In this document: positions 8,819 through 18,143 of the stretch, in pieces
Layout of the letters: every line of letters starts with the position of its first letter
Numbering within the stretch: position 1 is the stretch's first letter
Origin: Rhizobium sp. CF080
Lineage (GTDB): Bacteria; Pseudomonadota; Alphaproteobacteria; Rhizobiales; Rhizobiaceae
NCBI RefSeq assembly: GCF_000282095.2
Contig: NZ_AKKC02000004.1
Location: forward strand, 1,550,001 to 1,614,000
Reading direction: 5' to 3'
Length of the DNA: 64,000 bases
Made by a program: the position numbers and the translations under genes
The notes under the pieces: generated by a model
What the model was told of the DNA's origin: nothing
What the model saw: the letters and a program-made list of their open reading frames with translations, nothing else
The model's database searches: none

Positions 8819-11800
8819 TTCGAAACTCCGGCACGGGCTTCCTTGACGTAGGAGTTTTTCAGACGCCGCGCGAACTGGCTCCCCAATTCCTCAGCGTGGT
8901 CGAGCAGGGAGAAGATCTCATCCTTGTTGGCGTCCTTGTCGCGACCGTAGAGCAGGACGGCTTTGCGCAGGATCATGTCCGGAACTTCGGCCGCAACGAG
9001 CGCGTTGAGCCAACGTTCGGCCTCGGGGTTCTGGTTGGTCGGATTCTTGATGAAATGGTAGTAGTAGAGCTGAATCATCGCGTCGGTGTTACCGAGCGCA
9101 GCAGCCTTCTCCAGCCAGGCAACACCCTTTTGCTCGTTCTGTACGGCCCCCGCACCGGCAAGATAACTCCGGCCCATCTCAGTCATCGCGGTGACGGACC
9201 CGTTGAGCGCAGCCTTGATGTAGTAGGCGAAAGCACGCGATTCATAGACGCGTGAACTCGGTCCCTTGGAATAGTTGCGCGCCAGCGCCAGCGCGCTACG
9301 GTTGGATCCCATGAAGGCCAGATCGCGATAGAGCGCTTCGGCCCGATCGCGATCCATCTCTACATCCTGGCCGAAATAATAATTTGTCGCGATGCTGTTT
9401 AGGGCTTCCTCATTGCCTAGTTCAGCCGCCTGCTTTGTCAGTTGGTCGGCCTTGGCGAAGTCCTTGGGCCTGTATTGGCCATTCAGGTATTGCCGGGCAA
9501 GGAACATACGCAGATTGCCGTTGGTTGGCAGATGCGGCAGCGCCCCTTCGACCGTGTCGATTAGATAACGGAAGCTCTCGTCGCCAACCGCCTTGGGATT
9601 GACGTTGACGGCGACGCGTGTGAGCGGCCCGCCTTGCCCACGTTCGGCGAGGATGTTGCACCAGCCGACCACCCTGCGGAAGTTTAACGCCTGGCTCGAC
9701 GGCCATTTCTGGCGTAGCTTAAACGCGGCAGTGATCGCATTGACGTCACGCCGGTCGGCGAGTTGTGCCAGCCGCACGAGAATCGGTTCTGCAAAATCTT
9801 GGCTGAGGCCATCCTCCTGCGTTAGTTGCTGAACGAAGCCGAGTAGAGTGGCATCGTCGCCCTTGAAGGACACGACGACATCTTTCATTTGTCGATGCGC
9901 TTCCGCCGCATCCAGATTGCCGACCGCCCGCCTGACTTGAACCAAGAGAAAGCGGGCAGTCGGCAGTTCCAGCATTTCCGGCGTGTCCAGCAGGACCTCG
10001 GCCTTGTCGAACTGCTTGAGCGCGAAATCGATCTTGGCGAGCTGCACATTGCTTTCCGGCGTCAGGATGCGCGGATCGAAACTTGCATAGACATCGGCAA
10101 AACGCTTGAGCTTGTCGGCACGGCCGGTCGAAAGCGCGAGTCCGGCGGCATCCGGACCGGCGGCAAAATAGCGTTGCGACAGCGCATTCAGAAGCAGAGT
10201 GAAGCCGGCTTCCGGATCGGCTTCGAACTGTGGCGCGCCCTTGGCCAACAGCATGCCGTATTCCTTCATCGCCCACAGATTATGCTGGTTTGCCAGATCA
10301 CGGACCTCGGCATAGTAGGGCGAATAGTTCAAAGTAACTTCGAGATCTTTCCGGACCAGCTTGGCAAGCGCCTCGCGCAGCTGGAGCTGCATCTCGGGCG
10401 AATCCGCATACTGCTGCTTCAGTCCCTCGTAGATCGACCGGGCCCGGCCCGACTCTTCCTTGACCAGACGCCCCTCGCGAAAGATATCACCGAGGATGAG
10501 GCCAACCGAAAGGTCGCCCGCGTCATAAGCGCTCGACAGTTCGGCGACGAGCTGCTCCGGCGCAATGGGCATATCCGCCGGTGTCGCATAGTTGCCGGCC
10601 TTCTCGGCGCTGACGACTATGCGAGCCAGACGACCGATGACCGACGATTTTCCGCCCTTCCAGATGTCCAGGTAGATCGGCAGGGCGTATTTTGCGATCA
10701 GGCTGTCCGATAGATTGATGCGGGCGAAGCGGTCGGCTACGACGAGGCGTTCCTGTCCCGCATCGGCGGCGCCGTCCAGCATGCGATCCATGGCAGCAGT
10801 GGCGCGGGCCAGATCTTTCTCGACATAGATACCCTGGTAATAGAGCTTGGCGATAAGGTAATTGGCTCGGTAACTTCCGGCCTCGTCGAGCATCGACACG
10901 GCCCACATGGAGTCCGCCTCGTCGAAGCCATAGACGTTCTCGTCAACCAAGTCGAGCGCGATAAGCTCGGCCGCGCGGCTTGAGCCACCGTCGACTAGCC
11001 TCCAAATCAGATGACGCAGTTTGTCCTTGCCGAGGCTGGAAAAAAGCGCGTTGCGGTTCTTTTCGATGATCCCGGCGGTGCTGTCGCTGCCGGCACCGGC
11101 GGCCAACCCCAGCAGCGAATTGAGCACATCGGGGTGCCGTTGCGCATCGAAGGAGGTCACATAGCGTCCGGCGAGGCGGATAATCGCATTGTCGTCGTCG
11201 AGCGCCGATAGGTTGGCCATCAGCAGCATCTGGCTACGCAATGTATCGACTTCGGGGGAGTTCTGGCGATTGAGCAGCAGAAGCAGCTCGAAAGCCGCAT
11301 CAAGCGAACCCTTGGCCATCCTATCGCGCAGGGCCACCTCGGTGTCGGTCGCAATAACCTGTGCCTGTGCATCGACACCGGCCGGAGCCTGGGCAACAGG
11401 TTCGGCATGGTGCAACGCGGCGCGCAAGGCCTGTGCTTCGTCTTCGTTTATTGCACCACCCTTACGCAACAGCAGGTCGGCGAGCCCCGACGTCACCCTG
11501 GCATTGATCGTAGCATCGCCCGCCGCCAGCAGTCTGCGATAGACGGCGATGGCCGTGTCGATGTCGGCAACCCTCAGAGGGTTGTGATCGCTCGCAATCG
11601 TGCCGCGCGCTAGCAGTCGAGCATAGGCCAGGAGCGCGCGCGCCTCATTCGACCTCCTGTAGTCGGCGAGCGTTTTCTGCTCGGCCTGATAGGCCTTTTT
11701 TGCCTCGGCCGCCAACTGTCGCGGCATTTCGGACGCCGTCGTAGCCGACGCCATGGCAAGGATCACCACCGAAGACGCCAATGCGGCAAGTAGGAGGCGT

Positions 11801-11823
11801 GATTTTCTCGTTGCGAGATTCAT
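8815..11823 (-). CDS. Very large periplasmic Sel1/TPR-like protein between algG and algX
   Basis: This protein of about 1002 residues has a Sec signal peptide (MNLATRKSRLLLAALASSVV...) and a helical-repeat body. Clear Sel1 units lie toward the C-terminus (AAELGNEEALNSIATNYYFG, AALNGSVTAMTEMGRSYLAG, AAALGNTDAMIQLYYYHF); the N-terminal half is more divergent. The ATG at 11823 is preferred over one at 11847, since it follows GGGGAGTGAGAGG and leaves 4 nt after the algG stop. Its position between epimerase and acetyltransferase is that of a scaffold for the periplasmic modification complex. It may share ancestry with AlgK, or with the helical N-terminal part of the neighbouring AlgG; neither could be tested here. 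Confidence 0.8.
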   Translation of the reverse strand: MNLATRKSRLLLAALASSVVILAMASATTASEMPRQLAAEAKKAYQAEQKTLADYRRSNEARALLAYARLLARGTIASDHNPLRVADIDTAIAVYRRLLAAGDATINARVTSGLADLLLRKGGAINEDEAQALRAALHHAEPVAQAPAGVDAQAQVIATDTEVALRDRMAKGSLDAAFELLLLLNRQNSPEVDTLRSQMLLMANLSALDDDNAIIRLAGRYVTSFDAQRHPDVLNSLLGLAAGAGSDSTAGIIEKNRNALFSSLGKDKLRHLIWRLVDGGSSRAAELIALDLVDENVYGFDEADSMWAVSMLDEAGSYRANYLIAKLYYQGIYVEKDLARATAAMDRMLDGAADAGQERLVVADRFARINLSDSLIAKYALPIYLDIWKGGKSSVIGRLARIVVSAEKAGNYATPADMPIAPEQLVAELSSAYDAGDLSVGLILGDIFREGRLVKEESGRARSIYEGLKQQYADSPEMQLQLREALAKLVRKDLEVTLNYSPYYAEVRDLANQHNLWAMKEYGMLLAKGAPQFEADPEAGFTLLLNALSQRYFAAGPDAAGLALSTGRADKLKRFADVYASFDPRILTPESNVQLAKIDFALKQFDKAEVLLDTPEMLELPTARFLLVQVRRAVGNLDAAEAHRQMKDVVVSFKGDDATLLGFVQQLTQEDGLSQDFAEPILVRLAQLADRRDVNAITAAFKLRQKWPSSQALNFRRVVGWCNILAERGQGGPLTRVAVNVNPKAVGDESFRYLIDTVEGALPHLPTNGNLRMFLARQYLNGQYRPKDFAKADQLTKQAAELGNEEALNSIATNYYFGQDVEMDRDRAEALYRDLAFMGSNRSALALARNYSKGPSSRVYESRAFAYYIKAALNGSVTAMTEMGRSYLAGAGAVQNEQKGVAWLEKAAALGNTDAMIQLYYYHFIKNPTNQNPEAERWLNALVAAEVPDMILRKAVLLYGRDKDANKDEIFSLLDHAEELGSQFARRLKNSYVKEARAGVSK

Positions 11824-11827
11824 CCTC

Positions 11828-14800
11828 TCACTCCCCTTGTTGCGCATTGAACGCGGCCGACTGCGGCGAGCCTGTGGCGTCGATACAATAATTGGTCGAG
11901 GCGTTGTCGGCCGCGAACTCCGGTTGCAGCGATTGCGGAGTGATGATGCCGTTCTTCGTCAGCGCGCACTGCTTCTCAACCGGAATGCGCGGCACGCAGA
12001 CCGAGCGCACCAGCACACCCGTCTTCATGTTGCGCGTGACGACATGGAGCGCGAGCGGCTTGAGATCACCTGAAACGTAGCGAGGCAGTTGGTCGACAAA
12101 CTTGTTGCCAAAAAATATTGCCTCGGACGCACCGCGGGTCATCAGGCCGACGCGGTTGTTCTCAAGCAGGTTATCACGAGCAGCCACCGTAGCGACCGGA
12201 TAGTAAGGATCCTCGGCGAAGTCGCGGAATTCGCTTTGCGCTGCAACCTGCAGGTTGTCGATATAGGCTTCAATGCCGGCTGCCTTGTTCTGACGGATCT
12301 GGTTGCCCTCCACATGGACATCCCAGGAATTGCGTACCTTCACGCCAGATCGACCATTGCCGTAAAACATGTTGCTGTCGACGAGAGCGCAGGGGCTTTC
12401 CATAGCGGAGAACCCATCACCTTCGTTGCGGCTCGCATCATTGGCATAGACGATTGTACCATAGCTCTGGCGGTCGAGCATGATGCCGGACCCGTGATTC
12501 TCGAACGAGAGGTTGCCAAGGATGAAACTGTCGTCGACCTCTCGCGAGATGATGATGCCGTGCTTCTTCTGCGTCCCGTAGGCCGTGTTATAGGCCATCA
12601 TCAGGTTCGTCGACCGATCGTGCGGGTCGAGGCCATAGATCACGCCGTTGACCAGTTCGTTGCCGACGAAGACGATGTCCTTTGCCTCGAAAGCGTAGAA
12701 ACCGTAATAGAGGTTCTCGAACGAGTTGTTGATGAAATAGCCGGTTGGCGCAGCCGCCTGGACCTTGCGGGCGGCGGTGTCGGTCGAGCCGGAAGACAGC
12801 GACATGCCGTAGGTTCGGCCGCCGGCATAGCCCAGCGCGACGAAGCGGGAAGCGGCGGCAAGGGTCTCGCTGCCGCTCCAGCTGAGGATGAAGGGACGGA
12901 AGAAGATGCCCTTCTCATGGTCGTAAACATAGCTCGGCTGACCAGTCGTTACATCGACCGACGAGACAGTCACACCATCGAAATAGATCTTACCGCTGTT
13001 GACGATGAAGGCGCCGGCCTTGGTATTAAGCTTCAGCGACTTGATCTCTTGGCCGCTAACGACCAGCGAAGCACCGTCGTTGACGGCGAGCGGCACGTTC
13101 AGGGTAACCTCGTTGCCGTCCAACGAGATGGCATCTGGATCGGTCGCCCGCACCTGGGCGATGAGCTCGCTCATGGTCAGCACGCCTCGCGTGACGAAGA
13201 TGATGCGAGGAACGGTCGATTCAGAATTAAGGTAGAGATATTCTCGGACGCCGAGGTTGATGATCTCGTCGAAGTGTTCGGATGAGAAGCGAATCAAGCG
13301 GGTCGCACGCGTCTCGCCGCGTTTGGAAACGTCGGCCAGCGCCTCGTTCGCCTCCCGCAACGGCGGCACGGGAATCCTCGACGTCACCGACTCTTGCCCA
13401 AGCAGCAGGTTGGGCATGAACGGCCGGCCGGCCGTCGGCAGGCTGTTTTCCTTCGATGAGGACAGGGCGATACGCCCATCGCTGATGGTCGAGGCTTCGC
13501 CGAAGTCGAGCGCATCGGGCGCGGACTTTGCCGGCGCGGTGGCGCTGTTCAGCCAGCCCTTGTCGTCCAGCACGCTGGCGCGGGCCTCGGCCAAGCGGCG
13601 GAACTCACTGACGCGTGCCTTGTAATCGGATACTGTCTTCACGCGGCTGGTCGCGACATCGACATTGCCGAAGATGGCGTCCGCCTCGCTAACGACGATC
13701 TTGCCGGCATCGGTAGCAGTGGCAAGCGAAGCCAAGGACCGGCCGCGCGCCGCCAGATAGCGTGCATAGCGCGCCAGTGCTTCGCCCCGCAGCTTGGAGG
13801 GCTCGGCCACCTGACCTATGGACGCAGCAAGGAGCGCCTGCCCTTCGCCCGAGGTCGCCGGCAACAGCTCGCCGATAGCGGCGACAAAGTCGGCACCACT
13901 GCCCTCAGTACCACGGAAACCGGCAAAGTCCGTCACTCCGAGCGCGATCGCTTGCCTAAGATCGGCATCGGCTCCGCTACGGACGAATTCGACAAGCAGT
14001 TCACGACGACTGGCATATTGCCAAAGCCTCTCCGCCACTTGCGACAGCAGGGCGATGTCGTCGCCGCTCGAAACATCGAGCTTCGAGAGAACCGCCGCAT
14101 TCGGCAGCTCTCCGTTGAGCAAGCTGGCAGCAACCTGCAGAGCCTTCGTCGCCGCCGGCCCGCTTGTAATCGCTTTCGTTCCGATCGGCTGGTTGACGGG
14201 AAGGGAAAAGATTGTCCTGATGTCGGCACGCAGCGCCGTAACCTGCGAGATCTGCGCGCCAGGCCGTATTTCCTGTCCCTGCGCCAGGATAAACGCGGGA
14301 TCCCGAACGGTTTCGATATCGCGGAACAATGCCACGACCTGCCCGTCGCTGAGCTGCAGCTGCTTCGACTTGACGGCACTGGCAACGAGCTGCACCAGGG
14401 CCTTCACGTAATTGTCGTAGCCGGCGACGGAGAAGCTGTGAATGAGCGCGAGATAGCTATCGACAGCCTGCGCCGGCGGCAGGGCCAGATTGACAGCCCT
14501 GTCGTAGCCCACCAGCGGCCGCTCTTCCCGGATGTCGGCCATGACTGCATCTGACACCTGCCGATTGCGCGTTGCCACATCCTTTTCTGCGAGGGTCAGG
14601 AGTTCGAAGGCACGCGTATCGAGGCTCAGCCGCGCCTGTTCGCGAAGCGCCGCGTTATCATGTCCAGCCTTGGCGCCATGCGCAACTTCTACAGCATCGA
14701 CCCATGCCGGCATGATGAGGCTTCCAGAACCAGCGGCACTGTCACGGGCATGCCGGATGACGTCGACGTCGATCTGGTCGAACACCAGCCGGGCGAGTTC

Positions 14801-15577
14801 GAACTTTTCCGCACGCGGCGACATGCGCAGCAGATCGGTCAGCACCCGGAAGACAGCCGGGTCCGCGACCGCTCCCGCATTTGCGGCTGCAAGCTTCATT
14901 AGCTCCCGCCGATCAGCCGCGGAGGTCAGACCGTCGAAATAGAGCGGCAAGAAATCGACATAGATATCCAGGGCAAGTTCATTCAGCTTCGACTGAGCCA
15001 GCCGTTTGGCGAGATCGAGGCTGAGCTTGGCTGCGTCGATCCCGGACACGTAGTCGAGAATGAGCGTGTAACGCACCTTGAACGAATCCGGATCTGTCGT
15101 CTCCAGCAACTGGTCGGAACGGCCGATGAGGGTCTTCAGTGCGCGAATGCCGGCCTCGCGTGCCGACAGTCCTTGCGCAATCATCTGCTTGTGCAGCTCG
15201 GAGGCCACAATGGCCAGCCGGCTGCGCACATCGACGCCGGCGATCTGGGTTGCATGATCGAGGCTCTCGATGCGAGCCACTTCCCTGAAGATCTCGAAAT
15301 AAGCGTCGAAATTGCGCGACTTCTCGTCATCGTGCAGGGCCTGCCAGCGCGTCAGCGCAAGCTGTGCCCCATATTTCAGGCTGTTCTCGGTGATTTCACG
15401 CTCACCCGGAGCGAGCTGATCCAACTGCGGGCTCTGCTCGCCGGCCGTCAATTCCTGCGCATGGACGGCGCGTAGGTTCATGTCCGTTGGCGCAATCGAT
15501 AAGAGCATTGCCAAGGCAGTCAGGCCGATAAGGCCCATGACCCCAGGTGTTGCAATCAGTGTCAAGGAAGTGCGCAT
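11828..15577 (-). CDS. algG: Mannuronan C5-epimerase AlgG with a ~690-residue helical N-terminal extension
   Basis: This 1249-residue secreted protein is about twice the length of Pseudomonas AlgG (543). The C-terminal part, about residues 690-1249, is a right-handed beta-helix epimerase with the hallmark DPHD at 984-987 (YGLDPHDRS), followed by KKHGIIISREV and LDRQSYG as in AlgG. It converts M to G residues in the polymer in the periplasm. The N-terminal part after the signal peptide is helical and rich in Ala, Leu and Arg (for example LALDIYVDFLPLYFDGL), with no enzyme motif recognised; it looks like a TPR-type solenoid. The reading frame is continuous, with no sign of a frameshift joining two genes. 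ATG 15577 has AAGGA 9 nt upstream. Confidence 0.9.
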   Translation of the reverse strand: MRTSLTLIATPGVMGLIGLTALAMLLSIAPTDMNLRAVHAQELTAGEQSPQLDQLAPGEREITENSLKYGAQLALTRWQALHDDEKSRNFDAYFEIFREVARIESLDHATQIAGVDVRSRLAIVASELHKQMIAQGLSAREAGIRALKTLIGRSDQLLETTDPDSFKVRYTLILDYVSGIDAAKLSLDLAKRLAQSKLNELALDIYVDFLPLYFDGLTSAADRRELMKLAAANAGAVADPAVFRVLTDLLRMSPRAEKFELARLVFDQIDVDVIRHARDSAAGSGSLIMPAWVDAVEVAHGAKAGHDNAALREQARLSLDTRAFELLTLAEKDVATRNRQVSDAVMADIREERPLVGYDRAVNLALPPAQAVDSYLALIHSFSVAGYDNYVKALVQLVASAVKSKQLQLSDGQVVALFRDIETVRDPAFILAQGQEIRPGAQISQVTALRADIRTIFSLPVNQPIGTKAITSGPAATKALQVAASLLNGELPNAAVLSKLDVSSGDDIALLSQVAERLWQYASRRELLVEFVRSGADADLRQAIALGVTDFAGFRGTEGSGADFVAAIGELLPATSGEGQALLAASIGQVAEPSKLRGEALARYARYLAARGRSLASLATATDAGKIVVSEADAIFGNVDVATSRVKTVSDYKARVSEFRRLAEARASVLDDKGWLNSATAPAKSAPDALDFGEASTISDGRIALSSSKENSLPTAGRPFMPNLLLGQESVTSRIPVPPLREANEALADVSKRGETRATRLIRFSSEHFDEIINLGVREYLYLNSESTVPRIIFVTRGVLTMSELIAQVRATDPDAISLDGNEVTLNVPLAVNDGASLVVSGQEIKSLKLNTKAGAFIVNSGKIYFDGVTVSSVDVTTGQPSYVYDHEKGIFFRPFILSWSGSETLAAASRFVALGYAGGRTYGMSLSSGSTDTAARKVQAAAPTGYFINNSFENLYYGFYAFEAKDIVFVGNELVNGVIYGLDPHDRSTNLMMAYNTAYGTQKKHGIIISREVDDSFILGNLSFENHGSGIMLDRQSYGTIVYANDASRNEGDGFSAMESPCALVDSNMFYGNGRSGVKVRNSWDVHVEGNQIRQNKAAGIEAYIDNLQVAAQSEFRDFAEDPYYPVATVAARDNLLENNRVGLMTRGASEAIFFGNKFVDQLPRYVSGDLKPLALHVVTRNMKTGVLVRSVCVPRIPVEKQCALTKNGIITPQSLQPEFAADNASTNYCIDATGSPQSAAFNAQQGE

Positions 15578-15589
15578 GCCATTCGATCC

Positions 15590-16600
15590 TTACGACAGCA
15601 GCGAGGAGACGGTCTTCAGCCACTGCGGTGACATCACCGAGGGGCTCCATACCGGCCGTTGGAACTTGACGATCACCGGTTCGTCGACAGGAACGTCAAC
15701 GCCGTCCGAGATCCTGAGTTTGATTTCCGCGAGAGCCTTGCCGTCCTCGTCGGTGAAGACCTTGGTGCTGTTCACATAGTTTCGCGCATCGATCGGAACC
15801 AAAACGATTCGCCCTGATTGGGGGAACTCGATCCGGGCCTCTGCCGCGTTGAGGGCTGTGACCACATCGGACAGTTTCACATAGGCTGCAACATAGGGCC
15901 TTGCGCCTTTGTCCGAGAGGCGTACGATTGGTGTACCCTTGCGCACATAGTCTTGCGACGCGACAGCGTGAGCACTAATTTCACCGCCATTGCTGGCCTC
16001 AAGAAACTTTGTGTACTCCTGCGAGGTCTTCAGTGCGGCAAAGAATTCTCCCTTCGCCACCTTGCCGGCATCCTTGACATAGACAACCTGGCCCGCGGTA
16101 TGGGAATCGAGCTCCGCGCCTGGTACGGCGACATAGGCCATCTGCGAGACGGCGCTCATGCTGCGTTGCGACATCAGCTGAAAGATTAGTCCGATCAATA
16201 CGAGAGCGACTACGCCAAGGCCAGCCAGCTTGGCGGAACCGCCAAGGCCTGTAAAAGCACGGCGAACATCCGGTGGCACGCTGTCGGCGAACTGATGAGC
16301 AAAGGACGGATTGCGTCCCTTGTACCATCCGAGCACGCTGACCAGCCTACTATACTGCTCGCGCCCGCCGGTCAGAACGAGGTTAATCTCGTCGCCGGAC
16401 TGCTCTGCGCGAACGAGGACATCTCCCTTCCAGGCCATCCCGCCCTTGACGATGGCGACGCGCGCAATGCCGCCGTAACCCAGGAGTTCCTGCGCCAAAG
16501 GCACGATCAGACCACTGGTACTCAGACCGAGCACGAGAAACATGCGGCCAGAAATTTCCACCGTTATATCCGCGGACGCGTTCATCTCGCTCGTACCCAT
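15590..16600 (-). CDS. Alg44-like single-pass membrane protein without PilZ domain
   Basis: This 336-residue protein has a cytoplasmic N-terminal part of about 120 residues, one transmembrane helix (about 125-143, LAGLGVVALVLIGLIF) and a periplasmic beta-rich part. The periplasmic part resembles the membrane-fusion/HlyD-like half of Alg44 (AGQVVYVKDAGKVAKGEFFA, then PIVRLSDKGARPYVAAYVK). That is the topology of Alg44, but the N-terminus lacks the RxxxR and DxSxxG motifs of PilZ. It may partner Alg44 or Alg8 in the inner-membrane synthase and connect it to the periplasmic machinery. It lies 5 nt after algA. Starts at 16600 and 16585 are both possible. The family assignment is by architecture and context only. 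Confidence 0.65.
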   Translation of the reverse strand: MGTSEMNASADITVEISGRMFLVLGLSTSGLIVPLAQELLGYGGIARVAIVKGGMAWKGDVLVRAEQSGDEINLVLTGGREQYSRLVSVLGWYKGRNPSFAHQFADSVPPDVRRAFTGLGGSAKLAGLGVVALVLIGLIFQLMSQRSMSAVSQMAYVAVPGAELDSHTAGQVVYVKDAGKVAKGEFFAALKTSQEYTKFLEASNGGEISAHAVASQDYVRKGTPIVRLSDKGARPYVAAYVKLSDVVTALNAAEARIEFPQSGRIVLVPIDARNYVNSTKVFTDEDGKALAEIKLRISDGVDVPVDEPVIVKFQRPVWSPSVMSPQWLKTVSSLLS

Positions 16601-16605
16601 TGCGT

Positions 16606-18096
16606 TCAGCCCAGACGAACCTTCGGTGCTTCGATCTCGGCCACCTGGGGGAACCAGTCGTCGATCTTCGAGTTGAGATCAGGGTCCTTGCGGACATAGG
16701 TGAACTCGGACAGCCCGAAAGCGTTGCGGATCGTCACCACCTGCCCTCTACTGAAGGAGACCGGATTGCCCGACACGAAGGGTGTGAAATCCCCGTCCAC
16801 GCCGTACTCGGCACGCTGATCACCATGCAGGAACCAGGTCTCACGCTCGGCACCAGAGACTCGGTAAGTCACCGAGTTCTTGCCGTGGAGCGTCACGGCG
16901 CAGACTTGGCTGCCGTCGTAGGTGCGGTCAATCTTAACCGCTCCCCAACTCTTTAACGCGCTGCGAGTAAAGCTGACCTCCGGGGCATCTATCTTCTTCA
17001 GCGAGGCGACGATGTCCTTCACCCGCTGGGCCTGGGCCTTGGGCAGTACAACTATGGCATCCTCGCTGTCGATAACGATGATGTCCTCGATATGGCTCAG
17101 GACGACGCGACGCCCGGACTGAGCGTGCACGAGGCAATTGCGCGACTGCGAGACGAAACCGTCACCGCGCAGTACATTGCCGTTCTCATCCTTAGCGCTG
17201 ATATCCCAGAGGGCCGACAGCGAGCCGATGTCTGCCCAGCCGATGTCGTCGCATGGTACAACAGCGACATTGGCGCTCTTTTCCAGCACCGCCGTGTCGA
17301 TCGGAACGTCGTGCGGGCAGCGGGCGAAATCTTCGTCCGCCGGCATTAGCAGCGTATGACTGCCAAGGTTACGGGTCGTGCCGCCGGCGATTGAGGCCGC
17401 AACGGCTTCATAGACTGCCGGAGCGTGCCGCTTGAGTTCCTCGACCAGCACCGATGCGCGGAAGAGGAAGATGCCCGCGTTCCAGAGATATCCCATCTCG
17501 ACGAACTGCTTGGCCCGCCCCAAGTCCGGCTTCTCCAGGAAGCCCCCTGGCTGGTCGACCAATGCGCCGACCTCCTCGCCGTTCACGACATGAGGCTCAC
17601 CGGGACGGATATAGCCGAAGCCGGTTTCCGGTGCTGTCGGCACGATGCCAAAGGTGACGATCTTCGAGTTCTCGGCCAGCGGAACTGCCTTCTTGACAGC
17701 TTCCAGGAAGAGGGCCGGATTGTCGATGACATGATCTGCAGGCATGGCCAGCACGAGCGCATCCGCATCTCCCTGACTCGCGGCAACCGCAATGGCGGCA
17801 AGCGCCGCAGCCGTACCGCGCTGGAACGGCTCCAGAACGATACCGGCGAATTCCTGCTCCATCTGCCGCGCCTGGGCATTGACCATGTCGATGAAGGCGC
17901 GGCTGGTCAGCAGCCAGGGAGCCGAGAACATCGGATCGTTGACTCGTGCCAGCGTGTTCTGGAACAGGCTACGGTCGTCGACCAGCTGCAAGAACTGCTT
18001 GGGCATATTGCTGCGCGACAACGGCCACAGCCGCGTGCCGCTTCCGCCGATCATGATGGCCGGCGTTATTTTTGCAGGCTTTGTCGGTATGCTCAT
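16606..18096 (-). CDS. algA: Mannose-1-phosphate guanylyltransferase (AlgA) with degenerate isomerase domain
   Basis: Makes GDP-mannose from mannose-1-phosphate and GTP. The N-terminal pyrophosphorylase is intact: MIGGSGTRLWPLSR...PKQF at 17-37, and later a GFGYIRPGE and FLEKPD pattern. The C-terminal cupin domain, which in bifunctional AlgA/XanB is phosphomannose isomerase, is present but lacks the metal-binding QMHHHRAEHW-type motif. The matching stretch reads TYRVSGAERETWFLHGD, with none of the expected histidine cluster. Isomerase activity is therefore probably lost and a separate ManA would be needed. GGAGG lies 7 nt before the ATG at 18096, favouring it over the ATG at 18102. It sits 47 nt after alg44. 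Confidence 0.9.
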   Translation of the reverse strand: MSIPTKPAKITPAIMIGGSGTRLWPLSRSNMPKQFLQLVDDRSLFQNTLARVNDPMFSAPWLLTSRAFIDMVNAQARQMEQEFAGIVLEPFQRGTAAALAAIAVAASQGDADALVLAMPADHVIDNPALFLEAVKKAVPLAENSKIVTFGIVPTAPETGFGYIRPGEPHVVNGEEVGALVDQPGGFLEKPDLGRAKQFVEMGYLWNAGIFLFRASVLVEELKRHAPAVYEAVAASIAGGTTRNLGSHTLLMPADEDFARCPHDVPIDTAVLEKSANVAVVPCDDIGWADIGSLSALWDISAKDENGNVLRGDGFVSQSRNCLVHAQSGRRVVLSHIEDIIVIDSEDAIVVLPKAQAQRVKDIVASLKKIDAPEVSFTRSALKSWGAVKIDRTYDGSQVCAVTLHGKNSVTYRVSGAERETWFLHGDQRAEYGVDGDFTPFVSGNPVSFSRGQVVTIRNAFGLSEFTYVRKDPDLNSKIDDWFPQVAEIEAPKVRLG

Positions 18097-18143
18097 TGTC
18101 ATGCCTCCGGCTTCGTCAGCGCAATGGATCTCAATCTTTCAAT

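Noticed and set aside
12089..13285. 398-codon plus-strand frame inside algG
   Set aside because: The minus strand has the AlgG epimerase motifs here; the plus frame is a high-GC shadow without homology.
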